Positions 51,229 through 59,357 of a stretch of 64,000 nucleotides of DNA are shown here, in pieces. The translations under genes and the position numbers were made by a program. This DNA comes from an uncultured Lachnospiraceae bacterium (GTDB lineage: Bacteria > Bacillota > Clostridia > Lachnospirales > Lachnospiraceae), in assembly GCA_910585625.1 (NCBI GenBank), contig CAJUFQ010000002.1, forward strand, positions 25,004-89,003, written 5' to 3'. Below the pieces are notes generated by a model. It ran no database searches. It was not told the DNA's origin and saw nothing but the letters and a program-made list of their open reading frames with translations. The first letter of the stretch is position 1, and every line of letters starts with the position of its first letter.

Positions 51229-53390
51229 TACAGATGCATCACCCTTTCCTGAATTTCCTGGGTTCTTCCCTGATTCCAGAACTGCGTCCCGATATATCCG
51301 CAAGTCCTTCGGGCCACGTTCATCTTATCCTCATCCCGGTTCTGGCAGTTCGGACACTCCCATACCAGCTTGCCGTCCTTATCGGACACGATTTTAATCT
51401 CACCTTCGTAACCGCACACCTGGCAATAATCGCTCTTCGTATTCAGCTCCCCATACATAATGTTTTCGTAAATGTGCTGCATCACGGTCAGCACAGCCTC
51501 AATATTGCCCTGCATGTTGGGCACTTCCACATAGCTTACCGCACCGCCCGGCGAAAGCTTCTGGAACTGCGCTTCAAAGGAAAGCTTGCTGAACGCGTCG
51601 ATTTCCTCCGTCACATGGATATGGTAGCTGTTGGTGATATAATTCTTATCTGTAACGCCTGTTATCACGCCAAATTTATGCTGCAAACATTTTGCAAATT
51701 TATACGTCGTAGACTCAAGAGGAGTGCCATACAAGCTGAAATCAATGTCTGTCTCCTCTCTCCAACGCCGGCACGCCGCGTTCATATGCTCCATCACTTT
51801 GAGGGCAAACGGCGTTGCCAATGGATCGGTATGGGATTTTCCCGTCATGTACCGGGTACACTCACAAAGCCCTGCATACCCCAGGGAAATCGTGGAATAT
51901 CCATGGTAAAGCAGCTCGTCGATGACTTCGCCTTTGCCAAGCCGTGCAAGCGCGCCATATTGCCATAATATTGGCGCAACATCAGAAGGCGTCCCTTTCA
52001 GGCGTTCATGCCGGAGCATCAGAGCTTCCCTGCATAATTCCAGGCGTTCGTCAAAAATCCGCCAGAACCTGTCCCTGTCTCCCCCGGAAGAACAAGCGAT
52101 GTCCACCAGGTTCAGCGTCACGACCCCTTGATTAAACCTTCCATAAAACTTGGGCTGATTCTCCCGGTCATGGTACACGGTCAGGAAGGAACGGCATCCC
52201 ATGCACGGATAGCAGTAGCCCTGCTTATTTTCCTTCATGACTTTCTCAGAAATATAATCCGGCACCATGCGCTTTGCCGTGCATTTTGCCGCGAGTTTGG
52301 TCAGGCTCCAATAGCGGCTGCCCTCGCGGATGTTATCTTCCTCCAGAACGTAAATCAACTTGGGGAACGCCGGTGTAATGTACACGCCTTTCTCATTCTT
52401 CACGCCCTGCATACGCTGCAGCAGCATTTCTTTGATTACTAACGCCAAATCATCCCGCAGACGGCCTTCCTCCACTTCGTTAAGGTACATGAACACGGTC
52501 ACGAAAGGAGCCTGTCCATTGGTCGTCATCAGCGTGATGACCTGATATTGAATCATCTGGACGCCGCGGCGTATTTCTTCTTTGACACGCATTTCCGCCA
52601 CTTCATTGACCTTATCCTCAACGAGAGGAAGCCCTGCAGCCATAAATTCCCGGCGCACGATTTTGCGCAGTTTCTGCCGGCTCACTTCGACAAAGGGAGC
52701 CAGGTGCGACAGCGTTATGCTCTGGCCGCCATACTGGGAGCTGGCTATCTGCGCGATGGCCTGGGTTGCTACATTACATGCCGTGGAGAAGCTTTTAGGA
52801 CGTTCAATCATAGTCTCGCTGATTACCGTCCCATTCTGCAACATGTCCTCCAGGTTCACGAGACAGCAGTTGTGCATATGCTGCGCAAAGTAATCTGAAT
52901 CATGGAAGTGAATCTTACCCTCCTCATGGGCGCGGACTATATGTTCCGGCAGCAGGAAACGCCTGGTAATATCCTTGCTGACTTCCCCTGCCATATAATC
53001 CCTCTGCACGCTGTTCACAATCGGATTCTTGTTGGAATTCTCCTGCTTAATCTCCTCATTGTCGCATTCAATCAGGCTCAAGATCTGCTGGTCTGTTGAA
53101 TTCGACTTACGCACCAATGCGCGCTTATAACGGTAAGTAATATATTTCCTCGCCACTTCAAATGCCTTGCAGGCCATAATCTCGTTTTCTACCATATCTT
53201 GTATCTCTTCCACGTTGTAGATACGTTCCATGGATGCGCAGATGCCTGCAATATGCTGTGCGATTTCCTCAATCTGTGCTTCTGACAGCCGGTCGCTCTC
53301 AGCCACCTCCTGGTTCGCCTTTGCGACTGCATCGACAATCTTACTCCTGTCAAATCCAGCTTCTTTCCCGCTTCTCTTGATAATCTTCAT
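51228..53390 (-). CDS. nrdD: Anaerobic ribonucleoside-triphosphate reductase (class III)
   Basis: The 720-residue protein has an N-terminal ATP-cone (KIIKRSGKEAGFDRSKIVDAV, about 1-90) for allosteric control. Active-site segments include HIHDSDYFAQHMHNCCLVN-like residues near 170, the zinc site is CQVCGYEG with CPNC near 660-685, and the glycyl radical site is RRTCGYIGT (G698). It reduces ribonucleotides to deoxyribonucleotides under strict anoxia, matching an anaerobic host. GGAGGAG lies 6 bases before the ATG. The upstream region has a good NrdR box and a sigma-A promoter. Confidence 0.97.
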   Translation of the reverse strand: MKIIKRSGKEAGFDRSKIVDAVAKANQEVAESDRLSEAQIEEIAQHIAGICASMERIYNVEEIQDMVENEIMACKAFEVARKYITYRYKRALVRKSNSTDQQILSLIECDNEEIKQENSNKNPIVNSVQRDYMAGEVSKDITRRFLLPEHIVRAHEEGKIHFHDSDYFAQHMHNCCLVNLEDMLQNGTVISETMIERPKSFSTACNVATQAIAQIASSQYGGQSITLSHLAPFVEVSRQKLRKIVRREFMAAGLPLVEDKVNEVAEMRVKEEIRRGVQMIQYQVITLMTTNGQAPFVTVFMYLNEVEEGRLRDDLALVIKEMLLQRMQGVKNEKGVYITPAFPKLIYVLEEDNIREGSRYWSLTKLAAKCTAKRMVPDYISEKVMKENKQGYCYPCMGCRSFLTVYHDRENQPKFYGRFNQGVVTLNLVDIACSSGGDRDRFWRIFDERLELCREALMLRHERLKGTPSDVAPILWQYGALARLGKGEVIDELLYHGYSTISLGYAGLCECTRYMTGKSHTDPLATPFALKVMEHMNAACRRWREETDIDFSLYGTPLESTTYKFAKCLQHKFGVITGVTDKNYITNSYHIHVTEEIDAFSKLSFEAQFQKLSPGGAVSYVEVPNMQGNIEAVLTVMQHIYENIMYGELNTKSDYCQVCGYEGEIKIVSDKDGKLVWECPNCQNRDEDKMNVARRTCGYIGTQFWNQGRTQEIQERVMHL

Positions 53391-53407
53391 TTAGTTCTCC
53401 TCCAGAA

Positions 53408-53450
53408 TAACTAAATATAGTGTATAATTTTTTACCAGCCACTATATGTG
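53408..53450 (-). promoter_or_regulatory. Putative NrdR operator (one strong, one weak box)
   Basis: TAACTAAATATAGTGT (53408-53423) matches the NrdR consensus ACACWATATATWGTGT at 13 of 16 positions. A shorter half-conserved element CACTATATGTG (53440-53450) lies about three helical turns away. Both are just downstream of the nrdD -10 region, where NrdR would block transcription when dATP is high. Confidence 0.6.
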
Positions 53451-53457
53451 CCTATCC

Positions 53458-53486
53458 AATATATCATTATCCTCTTTAAAATGCAA
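53458..53486 (-). promoter_or_regulatory. Candidate sigma-A promoter of nrdDG
   Basis: TTGCAT (complement of 53481-53486) and TATATT (complement of 53458-53463) are 17 bases apart on the minus strand; the NrdR-like boxes follow immediately downstream. Confidence 0.6.
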
Positions 53487-53537
53487 GTTGAAAAATCTAA
53501 TTATCTGTTAAATTATTTCCAATTCATAAATGACCCC

Positions 53538-53566
53538 TTGAATCTATGCCTAAAAAAGATTATCAT
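53538..53566 (+). promoter_or_regulatory. Candidate sigma-A promoter of the Ig-like/NlpC-P60 gene
   Basis: TTGAAT at 53538-53543 and TATCAT at 53561-53566 have a 17-base spacer. The start codon at 53611 is 44 bases further on, with AGGAGG upstream of it. Confidence 0.6.
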
Positions 53567-53610
53567 ATAGATGTAATTCGATTTTTTTCAACAATTAGGA
53601 GGCATTTGCG

Positions 53611-56172
53611 ATGAAAACCAAGAAATTGATACCCTTTTTCCTCAGCTGCCTGCTGGTGCTGGAAACACCTCTGGTTTCACAGGCAGCTGAACTTCCGTCC
53701 AATCCCGGAACCGAAACAGCGATTTTATCCGGAACCGAAACAGCGATTTTATCCGGAACCGAAACAGCGATTTTATCCGGAACCGAAACAGCGATTTTAT
53801 CTGAAACCGGAATACAGGACGGGGCGTCTGAGCTGCCGGATGACAGCGCCATGCCTGACATTGATTTCAGCATCACCTTAAGCCAGGAAACAGCAAATCT
53901 CGATGCTGGGGATACGTTGCAGCTGACGGCATCTGCTCTGGGCTATGACAGCAGTACGGCGGACGCACCGTTGCAGATTACCTGGTCCTCCGACCATCCG
54001 GAAATTGCTTCTGTATCAGATGAAGGTCTTGTGAACGCCTTACAAGGCGGGACTGCCAGCCTCACAGCCACTGCCGCGTTCAGCATGGCAGGCGTCAGCT
54101 ATACGGCCTCCGCTTCTTGTATAGTGACCGTCTCCAATACAATTACTTTAAATAAGAAGAAACTCGTTTTATATTCTTGTGAGACAGCCGACCTCACGGC
54201 AACCGCTAACCCGAAAGGTAAGATTTCCTGGAATACCTCTGATAAATCTGTCGTATCTGTCGAAAAAGGCAAGGTCAAGCCCAAAAAGGCTGGCTCCGCC
54301 ACTATCACCGCAACAGCAAATGGCGTCTCTGCATCTTGTGAGGTAACAGTCAAACAGCCAAAGCTGGAACTTCCTGGAAGCAAGACTGTCTACATAAAGA
54401 ATCCGATTTCCTTAAAGGCATCTGCCACCCCAAAGGGCGTCATCTCCTGGCACTCTTCAAACTTAAAGGTTGCTGAAGTCAGCCCGAAAGGGAAGGTTAC
54501 TCCGCATAAAACCGGCACGGTAAAGATTTCAGCCTCCTGTAACGGGATTAAAAAAACTTGTACCGTGACCGTGAAAAACCCATCGGTAAAGTTAAAATCA
54601 AAGAACGTCATTATTTTTGCAGAGAATGATTTCTCCCTGAACGCGTCTGCACACCCTGCCGAAGGGCTTACTTACCAATCTTCCAAACCGAGGATTGCCA
54701 AAGTAGCCGAGGATGGAACCATTACCGGCGTCAGGCCAGGGACGGCCACTATAACGGCTTCTGTTCCCGGCGCGAAAGCTTCCTGTGAAGTGACGGTATT
54801 GAAAAACGACTATAAGCTGAGCCGCTCGTCCCAGACATTGATGAAGGGCAGCAGCATCACGGTTTATCTGTCAAATACTTCCATTTCCGACCATGTTTCC
54901 TTCACCTTGTCTGACCCGTCCATTGCGGATCTTAAGCCTTCCGGCGATACCTGCAAGATTACCGGACGCAAAGCAGGCAAGACCACATTGCATGCTTCTT
55001 ACAGCATATATAAAGACGGCCAGCGTGTCACATGTGAACGCTCCTGCACCATCAAGGTCATCAATTCTGGCATCGTGCAGCAGCAGGCTGCCGTTGCGGT
55101 AGGCGCCGACAAAACATTATCCTTAAAGCGCGTCGACAAATCCGGGGTCAAGATTACCGGCACCACCTGGAAATCCTCAAACCCTAAGATTGCACATGTG
55201 GATCGCAAATCCGGCAAAGTGCGGGGCCGGAAATATGGCCCCGCCAAGATAACTGCAACCGTCAGCTATTCCGATGGCACTGCCAAAGAATACATAACAA
55301 ACCTAAAAGTCTCACAGCCAAAGACAACATACAAGCGCACCGTTGTCCCCCTGGGGCATTCCAGGAAAATTGCCATGAGCGGGCTTACCTCTTACAGCAG
55401 CACGACCTGGAAGCTGAATAAAAAATCGCTTGTGACAATCGACCCAGACGGAACTGTGACAGCTGGCAAAAAAGCTGGGGAAACCGCACTGACAATCAAT
55501 GTGGACGGCAGAAGCATCAAACACACCATCGTCGTCACCAACCCCAGCCTGAAATCAGACTATGCGCTCCTGGCTCCTGGTAAGACAGAAAGCATTAAGC
55601 TGTCCGGCGTATCCGCCCAGAGCAAGATTTCCTATCATTCCTGGAAGAAATCTATTGCCACGGTAAGCGACACAGGCGTTGTCACTGCTAAAAAATGCGG
55701 GATAACCAATATCACTGTCAGGGTCGACGGCAACAGCTTTGTCTTCCAGGTAGAAGTAGTACCTCAACGTGCGATTGACGCGCGCGGCAATGGATATAAC
55801 ATTATGTACAGCTCTTCCTACAGCCAGGCAAGACGTATGAGCGTAGGCTATTATGACTGCAGCTCCCTGGTATTCCGCGCTTACGGCTGTGACACCGGGC
55901 TTTTGGGCGGCATCCCCACCTGGGCGCCGACTGCAGCTTCCATGGCTTCCCACCTGGAACGAACGGGAAAGGTAATTTCCTACCACGGGCTGTCCGCCTC
56001 CCAGCTGCGTATCGGAGATTTGATTTTCTACAGCGCGCCTTATAACAATGGACGGTATAAGAACATCTACCATGTTTCCATGTACTATGGCGGCGGTTAC
56101 CGACTGGAAAAACCGTTGCGCTACTATTATCCGGAAGGCAATATTGTAATGATTGCAAGGCCCATAAAATAA
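53611..56172 (+). CDS. Secreted bacterial-Ig-like (BIG2) protein with C-terminal NlpC/P60-like domain
   Basis: The 853-residue protein has a signal peptide (KKLIPFFLSCLLVLETPLVSQAA), then four GTETAILS repeats (33-64). Seven or so BIG2-type domains follow (about 90-735, pattern W-x-S-S-x-x-x-I-A-x-V-x-x-x-G-x-V and G-T/K-A-x-I-T-A). The final 120 residues contain YYDCSSLVFRAYG (C750) and YHVSMYYGGG (H821), the Cys-His pair of NlpC/P60 peptidoglycan endopeptidases. It is probably a secreted wall-modifying enzyme with spacer domains. No sorting signal. AGGAGG lies upstream of the ATG. Confidence 0.88.
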   Translation: MKTKKLIPFFLSCLLVLETPLVSQAAELPSNPGTETAILSGTETAILSGTETAILSGTETAILSETGIQDGASELPDDSAMPDIDFSITLSQETANLDAGDTLQLTASALGYDSSTADAPLQITWSSDHPEIASVSDEGLVNALQGGTASLTATAAFSMAGVSYTASASCIVTVSNTITLNKKKLVLYSCETADLTATANPKGKISWNTSDKSVVSVEKGKVKPKKAGSATITATANGVSASCEVTVKQPKLELPGSKTVYIKNPISLKASATPKGVISWHSSNLKVAEVSPKGKVTPHKTGTVKISASCNGIKKTCTVTVKNPSVKLKSKNVIIFAENDFSLNASAHPAEGLTYQSSKPRIAKVAEDGTITGVRPGTATITASVPGAKASCEVTVLKNDYKLSRSSQTLMKGSSITVYLSNTSISDHVSFTLSDPSIADLKPSGDTCKITGRKAGKTTLHASYSIYKDGQRVTCERSCTIKVINSGIVQQQAAVAVGADKTLSLKRVDKSGVKITGTTWKSSNPKIAHVDRKSGKVRGRKYGPAKITATVSYSDGTAKEYITNLKVSQPKTTYKRTVVPLGHSRKIAMSGLTSYSSTTWKLNKKSLVTIDPDGTVTAGKKAGETALTINVDGRSIKHTIVVTNPSLKSDYALLAPGKTESIKLSGVSAQSKISYHSWKKSIATVSDTGVVTAKKCGITNITVRVDGNSFVFQVEVVPQRAIDARGNGYNIMYSSSYSQARRMSVGYYDCSSLVFRAYGCDTGLLGGIPTWAPTAASMASHLERTGKVISYHGLSASQLRIGDLIFYSAPYNNGRYKNIYHVSMYYGGGYRLEKPLRYYYPEGNIVMIARPIK
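53707..53802 (+). repeat. Four tandem 24-bp units inside the coding sequence
   Basis: Units at 53707, 53731, 53755 and 53779 are identical except for the last base of the fourth. Each encodes GTETAILS near the mature N-terminus. Near-perfect identity at the DNA level points to recent slippage expansion, in frame because 24 is a multiple of 3. Confidence 0.95.
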
Positions 56173-56195
56173 TATGGTTACCTAAGAACAAAGCG

Positions 56196-56225
56196 GCCAA
56201 GTCCCCCATTCTTGGGGGACTTGGC
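56196..56225 (+). terminator. Terminator of the Ig-like/NlpC-P60 gene
   Basis: GCCAAGTCCCCCA and its complement form a 13-base stem with a 4-base loop, followed by TATTTTG. It lies 23 bases after the stop. Confidence 0.85.
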
Positions 56226-56251
56226 TATTTTGCTGCGCCGTGCGCTGATTT

Positions 56252-56293
56252 GTCCTAAGGGGTACCAGGCTTGCCTGGGGGATTCCTTAGGAC
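56252..56293. other. Compound inverted repeat between convergent genes
   Basis: GTCCTAAGG and CCTTAGGAC (9 bases, perfect) enclose a second pair CCAGG/CCTGG. It lies between the terminator above and the convergent RsgI-like gene. No T-tract follows in either direction, so this could be a second, weaker terminator, a regulator site or a repeat-family remnant. Confidence 0.5.
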
Positions 56294-56340
56294 GGTCACG
56301 TAGCGATATATTACTTCTTGCGCGAATGCGCATAATTGTT

Positions 56341-57936
56341 TTACACGCCAAGTTCATTTCTGCCAGCATTATCATCTTTCACGCCAGCATTACCTTTGTC
56401 GTTCTTGCCGCCGTTGTTCCCGGCGTTGTCCTTGTCATCTTTATTGCCGTTGTTCCCGGCGTTGTCCTTGTCATCTTTATTGCCGTTATTCCCGGCATTG
56501 TCCTTGTCATCCTTATTGCCGTTGTTCCCGGCATTGTCCTTGTCGTCCTTATTGCCGTTGTTCCCGGCATTGTCCTTGTCGTCCTTGTCGTCCTTATTGC
56601 CGTTGTTCCCGGCATTGTCCTTGTCGTCCTTGTTGCCGTTGTTTCCATTGTTTCCGTTATTTCCGTTGTTTCCGTTATTTCCGTTGTTTCCGTTATTGCC
56701 GTTGTTTCCATTGTTTCCGTTATTTCCATTATTATCTTCATTACCACCATTGCTGGGGTCATCCTGCCCGGAATTATTCCCATCCTGGGGTGGATTCTCC
56801 GGCTGTGGCGGTTGTGGGATTTCCGGCTGCGGTTCAGGTTGGGCTGGTGCGGTCGGAGCCTGCGTTGGCTGCACGCTCTTGCCATTGCCTGAACTCTGCT
56901 CATTTCCCTGTGAGGGCGTATCTCTCTCCGGCTTCTTCTTGTCCTCCGGCTCTTTATCTTTTGACTGTTTATCTTTTCCCTTGCCAGCCTTTGACTCAGA
57001 ATCTGATTTCGGCTTCTTATCATCCCTGTCTTTTACTTTCTTTGATTGCTTCTCTTTATCCTGAGCATCTTTTACATCCTGCGCACCCTTCTTCTTGGAA
57101 GGACTCTGCCATTGCTTTTCAGATACTGGCGAAAGCTCTAGCTTCGCTGCACCATGCTTCTGGCAATATTCTATCAGTTCCATCACTGTCATCTGGCTCA
57201 ATTCCGCTGCATCTGCTCCATATTTTTCAGCAAGCTCTGCTTCCAGCTGCTCCCTTCCTTTTTCTTCAGAGCCGCGTTCCGCACTTTGGAAAGCTGTAGT
57301 GACGCCGGAAATTCCCATTTTTCCTAAAGACTCATCAATTCCGGTTCCCATTGTGCTTTCCAGCTCCTCATACATAGCCTGGTCCGATGCACAGATTGTC
57401 ACCAATATCCCTCCGCCCTCCTGCAGATAAGACCCCTTGACGGATCCTTCCACCAGAGCATCCAGTGTCTCCAAGAGCGGTGTCTTCTTCTTCCAGTCCA
57501 AACTACCTATGACGTCTTTGCCATCCTGGTTCAGGCCCTCCAGCTTCTTTACCTGGTAAGACTTATTCATCACCATCCGTATGCTTGGATTGATGTCCAA
57601 CATGACGTAAATATCATCCTGCCCTCTGCCCAGAAGGCCGAATAGGCACATGAACACCAGAGCAACCCCTGCACAAGCAGACAATGCATATTTTGAAAAA
57701 TTCCCCCAAAATATATTTCCTTTATGAGAAGCTGCCTGACGTTCCTCAAATCCCGCCTGGCTGACAGCAAGACTCCCTTTTATGCTGCCATAAGCAGATT
57801 TCCCTTCTTCATATGGTGTTGTATCTTCCGGCATAAGCTCGTTCTTTTCTGCAGCTCTCAGCACCGCCTCATATACATCTGGCGCCGCTTCCAAGAACCC
57901 GCTCTGCATTTTAACTCTTAAATCATTTTTATTCAT
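56341..57936 (-). CDS. RsgI-family anti-sigma factor with Asn-Gly-rich repeat tail
   Basis: The 531-residue protein has an N-terminal cytoplasmic region (1-75), one membrane segment (YALSACAGVALVFMCLFGLLG, about 82-102), then DIYVMLDINPSIRMVMNKSYQVKKLEGLNQDGKDVIG, the conserved RsgI periplasmic-side domain with the D-x-N-P-S site of reported autocleavage. After a Lys/Asp/Pro-rich linker the C-terminus is a low-complexity tail of NGN and GNNGNKDDKDNA repeats. Its start overlaps the sigma-factor stop (ATGA). It should hold that sigma factor at the membrane and release it on a wall or polysaccharide signal. Other RsgI proteins carry carbohydrate-binding tails; this one has a disordered tail. Confidence 0.88.
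   Translation of the reverse strand: MNKNDLRVKMQSGFLEAAPDVYEAVLRAAEKNELMPEDTTPYEEGKSAYGSIKGSLAVSQAGFEERQAASHKGNIFWGNFSKYALSACAGVALVFMCLFGLLGRGQDDIYVMLDINPSIRMVMNKSYQVKKLEGLNQDGKDVIGSLDWKKKTPLLETLDALVEGSVKGSYLQEGGGILVTICASDQAMYEELESTMGTGIDESLGKMGISGVTTAFQSAERGSEEKGREQLEAELAEKYGADAAELSQMTVMELIEYCQKHGAAKLELSPVSEKQWQSPSKKKGAQDVKDAQDKEKQSKKVKDRDDKKPKSDSESKAGKGKDKQSKDKEPEDKKKPERDTPSQGNEQSSGNGKSVQPTQAPTAPAQPEPQPEIPQPPQPENPPQDGNNSGQDDPSNGGNEDNNGNNGNNGNNGNNGNNGNNGNNGNNGNNGNNGNKDDKDNAGNNGNKDDKDDKDNAGNNGNKDDKDNAGNNGNKDDKDNAGNNGNKDDKDNAGNNGNKDDKDNAGNNGGKNDKGNAGVKDDNAGRNELGV
56413..56637 (-). repeat. Six tandem 36-bp units encoding GNNGNKDDKDNA
   Basis: Units begin at 56413, 56449, 56485, 56521, 56557 and 56602. 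The fifth carries a 9-bp internal duplication (45 bp). They are nearly identical and in frame. From 56638 to about 56733 a 9-bp family encoding Asn-Asn-Gly follows. The tract should be length-variable between strains. Confidence 0.93.
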
Positions 57937-58487
57937 GTCGTCCGCCTCTCAGCAAATTCCTTTTGCAATCTTCGGATTCCCCTGTTGTAGCGGGTCATGA
58001 CCGTCCCTAAGGGCATACCCATTATTTCAGCAATCTCCCTGTGCTTAAGACCACTTACATCATGCATGATAATAATATTTCTGTCTTCCAGAGAAAGGAT
58101 TTCAAACATTTTCTCCAGCACCATCCGGTTCTCAACATTTGTCATATCATCAAACCCCAGCTGATACTCCACATCTTCATAATTCACACCTTGTGCGTGT
58201 TCTTTTCTGCATTTCATAAGAAATAGGTTTTTTGCGATTGTCATCATCCATGCCATGGGATTTCCCTGCTCACGGTATAAGTGGCAGTTTCTGAGAATTT
58301 GGATAAATGTATCCTGCAATAAATCCTGTGCATCTTCTGCATTCAGGGTATATGAAAGTAAGAATGCATAGAGAGGACTGTATGATAACTCATACAGCTC
58401 TCTAAACGCATCCTGATCGCTCTGACAAATTCGCTCAAATAGTTTCTTATCAATGTAAACTTTTCGTTTGGCAGCGACCTGTTGCAT
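57933..58487 (-). CDS. ECF-type RNA polymerase sigma factor
   Basis: The 184-residue protein has sigma region 2 (DAFRELYELSYSPLYAFLLSYTLNAEDAQDLLQDTFIQIL, about 29-68; AWMMTIAKNLFLMKCR) and region 4 (EDRNIIIMHDVSGLKHREIAEIMGMPLGTVMTRYNRGIRRLQKEF). AAAGGGG lies upstream of the ATG. It overlaps the RsgI-like gene by four bases, the standard sigma/anti-sigma pairing. Classical RsgI partners are SigI proteins; here the sigma looks like a plain ECF type. It is 52 bases downstream of the small secreted protein gene, which may be a target or the first gene of the same unit. Confidence 0.9.
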   Translation of the reverse strand: MQQVAAKRKVYIDKKLFERICQSDQDAFRELYELSYSPLYAFLLSYTLNAEDAQDLLQDTFIQILRNCHLYREQGNPMAWMMTIAKNLFLMKCRKEHAQGVNYEDVEYQLGFDDMTNVENRMVLEKMFEILSLEDRNIIIMHDVSGLKHREIAEIMGMPLGTVMTRYNRGIRRLQKEFAERRTT

Positions 58488-58539
58488 CGGGTACCCCTTT
58501 CACGTCATATCTATCTTGTAATAACCTACCGCTGGCTAT

Positions 58540-59268
58540 TTACTTCACGGTAACGGTCTTGGTGATGGAACCAAAGTTCTTCTCATTTTTCGTCTTCACG
58601 CCGTTAATGGTGATGGTGTATGTGTTGCCTTTCTTCATCCCGGCAATCTGTACTTTGATGTTGCCTTTTGCTTTCTTGACAATTTTTGCGTCGCAGGCAT
58701 TGCCATTGCTGTCAGCCACGCTGACAGTTGCATCCTTGTAGTAAGCAGCGGACTGCATTTTCAGCACAACGAATTTCTTGCTTTCTACCGTTGCCTTGCC
58801 GACTTTGCTCTGGGTCTTCATCCCTTTTGCCGTGAAGGCCTTCTTCACTACGACAGCTTCCGTGGAGTCTTTCCCGAGGATGCCTTCGATTTCTACGGTA
58901 TACTTCTGCCCTTGTACCAGGCCGCTCACGGAAACAGTCAGCAGGCTCTTGTTCTTCTTTGAAATCTTGGATGCGATTTCTTTCCCTTCCTCGTCGAAGA
59001 TGACTGCCCTAAGGCCATCGGTGTATGTCACTTTCTGCTTGAAGGAGATGTTCAACTTGCCTGCAGACGTGCATGTCACCTTCCCGACTTCCTGGGCCTT
59101 CGGCTTAACCTTCTTGTCTGTTTCCGGCTTCTTGTCAGGCTTAGCTGCTGTGTAGGCCGTCACCTCGGTAAGCCCGCCCTCCTGGGCGAATGCCATTGCC
59201 GGTGTTGTTGCCACCATGCTCATTGCCAATGCTGCTGCTGCGATCCCTTTTAAATTCCTCTTCTTCAT
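58540..59268 (-). CDS. Small secreted protein with two Ig/FN3-like domains, 242 aa
   Basis: A signal peptide (KKRNLKGIAAAALAMSMVATTPAMAFA) is followed by a Lys/Pro-rich linker and two similar beta-rich domains. Each has V-G-K-x-T/A-x-x-x-x-x-K-x-x-x-x-x-x-x near its start and a G-Q/N-x-Y-T-V/I-x-I-x-G near its end (VQGQKYTVEIEG, KKGNTYTITINGV). There is no anchor, so it is probably released or loosely wall-bound. The family is not named. AGGAGG lies 10 bases before the ATG but inside a long hairpin arm. It precedes the sigma/RsgI pair. Confidence 0.75.
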   Translation of the reverse strand: MKKRNLKGIAAAALAMSMVATTPAMAFAQEGGLTEVTAYTAAKPDKKPETDKKVKPKAQEVGKVTCTSAGKLNISFKQKVTYTDGLRAVIFDEEGKEIASKISKKNKSLLTVSVSGLVQGQKYTVEIEGILGKDSTEAVVVKKAFTAKGMKTQSKVGKATVESKKFVVLKMQSAAYYKDATVSVADSNGNACDAKIVKKAKGNIKVQIAGMKKGNTYTITINGVKTKNEKNFGSITKTVTVK

Positions 59269-59271
59269 ACT

Positions 59272-59327
59272 AAAAGTACCTCCTTGTTTTGTATTGATAC
59301 ACAGTAAATGAATCAGGAGGCACTTTT
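59272..59327 (-). promoter_or_regulatory. Long hairpin sequestering a ribosome binding site
   Basis: On the minus strand AAAAGTGCCTCCT (59327-59315) pairs with AGGAGGTACTTTT (59284-59272) over 13 bases with a single G-U pair; the loop is 30 bases. The second arm is the AGGAGG ribosome site of the 58540 gene. Translation should be blocked when the hairpin forms. No known riboswitch core was recognised in the loop. Confidence 0.6.
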
Positions 59328-59357
59328 ATTTCATTAATTTGAAATTTTTTACTTTTT

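Noticed and set aside
56413..56637. Regular 36-bp repeats considered as a CRISPR array
   Set aside because: There are no spacers between units, the units are in frame within a coding sequence, and no cas genes are near.
56336..57064. Long plus-strand frames (about 240 codons) with Leu/Pro/Phe or Val/Ile repeats
   Set aside because: They are antisense shadows of the Asn/Gly/Asp repeat tail of the RsgI-like protein; the minus frame has the domain structure and the coupled start.
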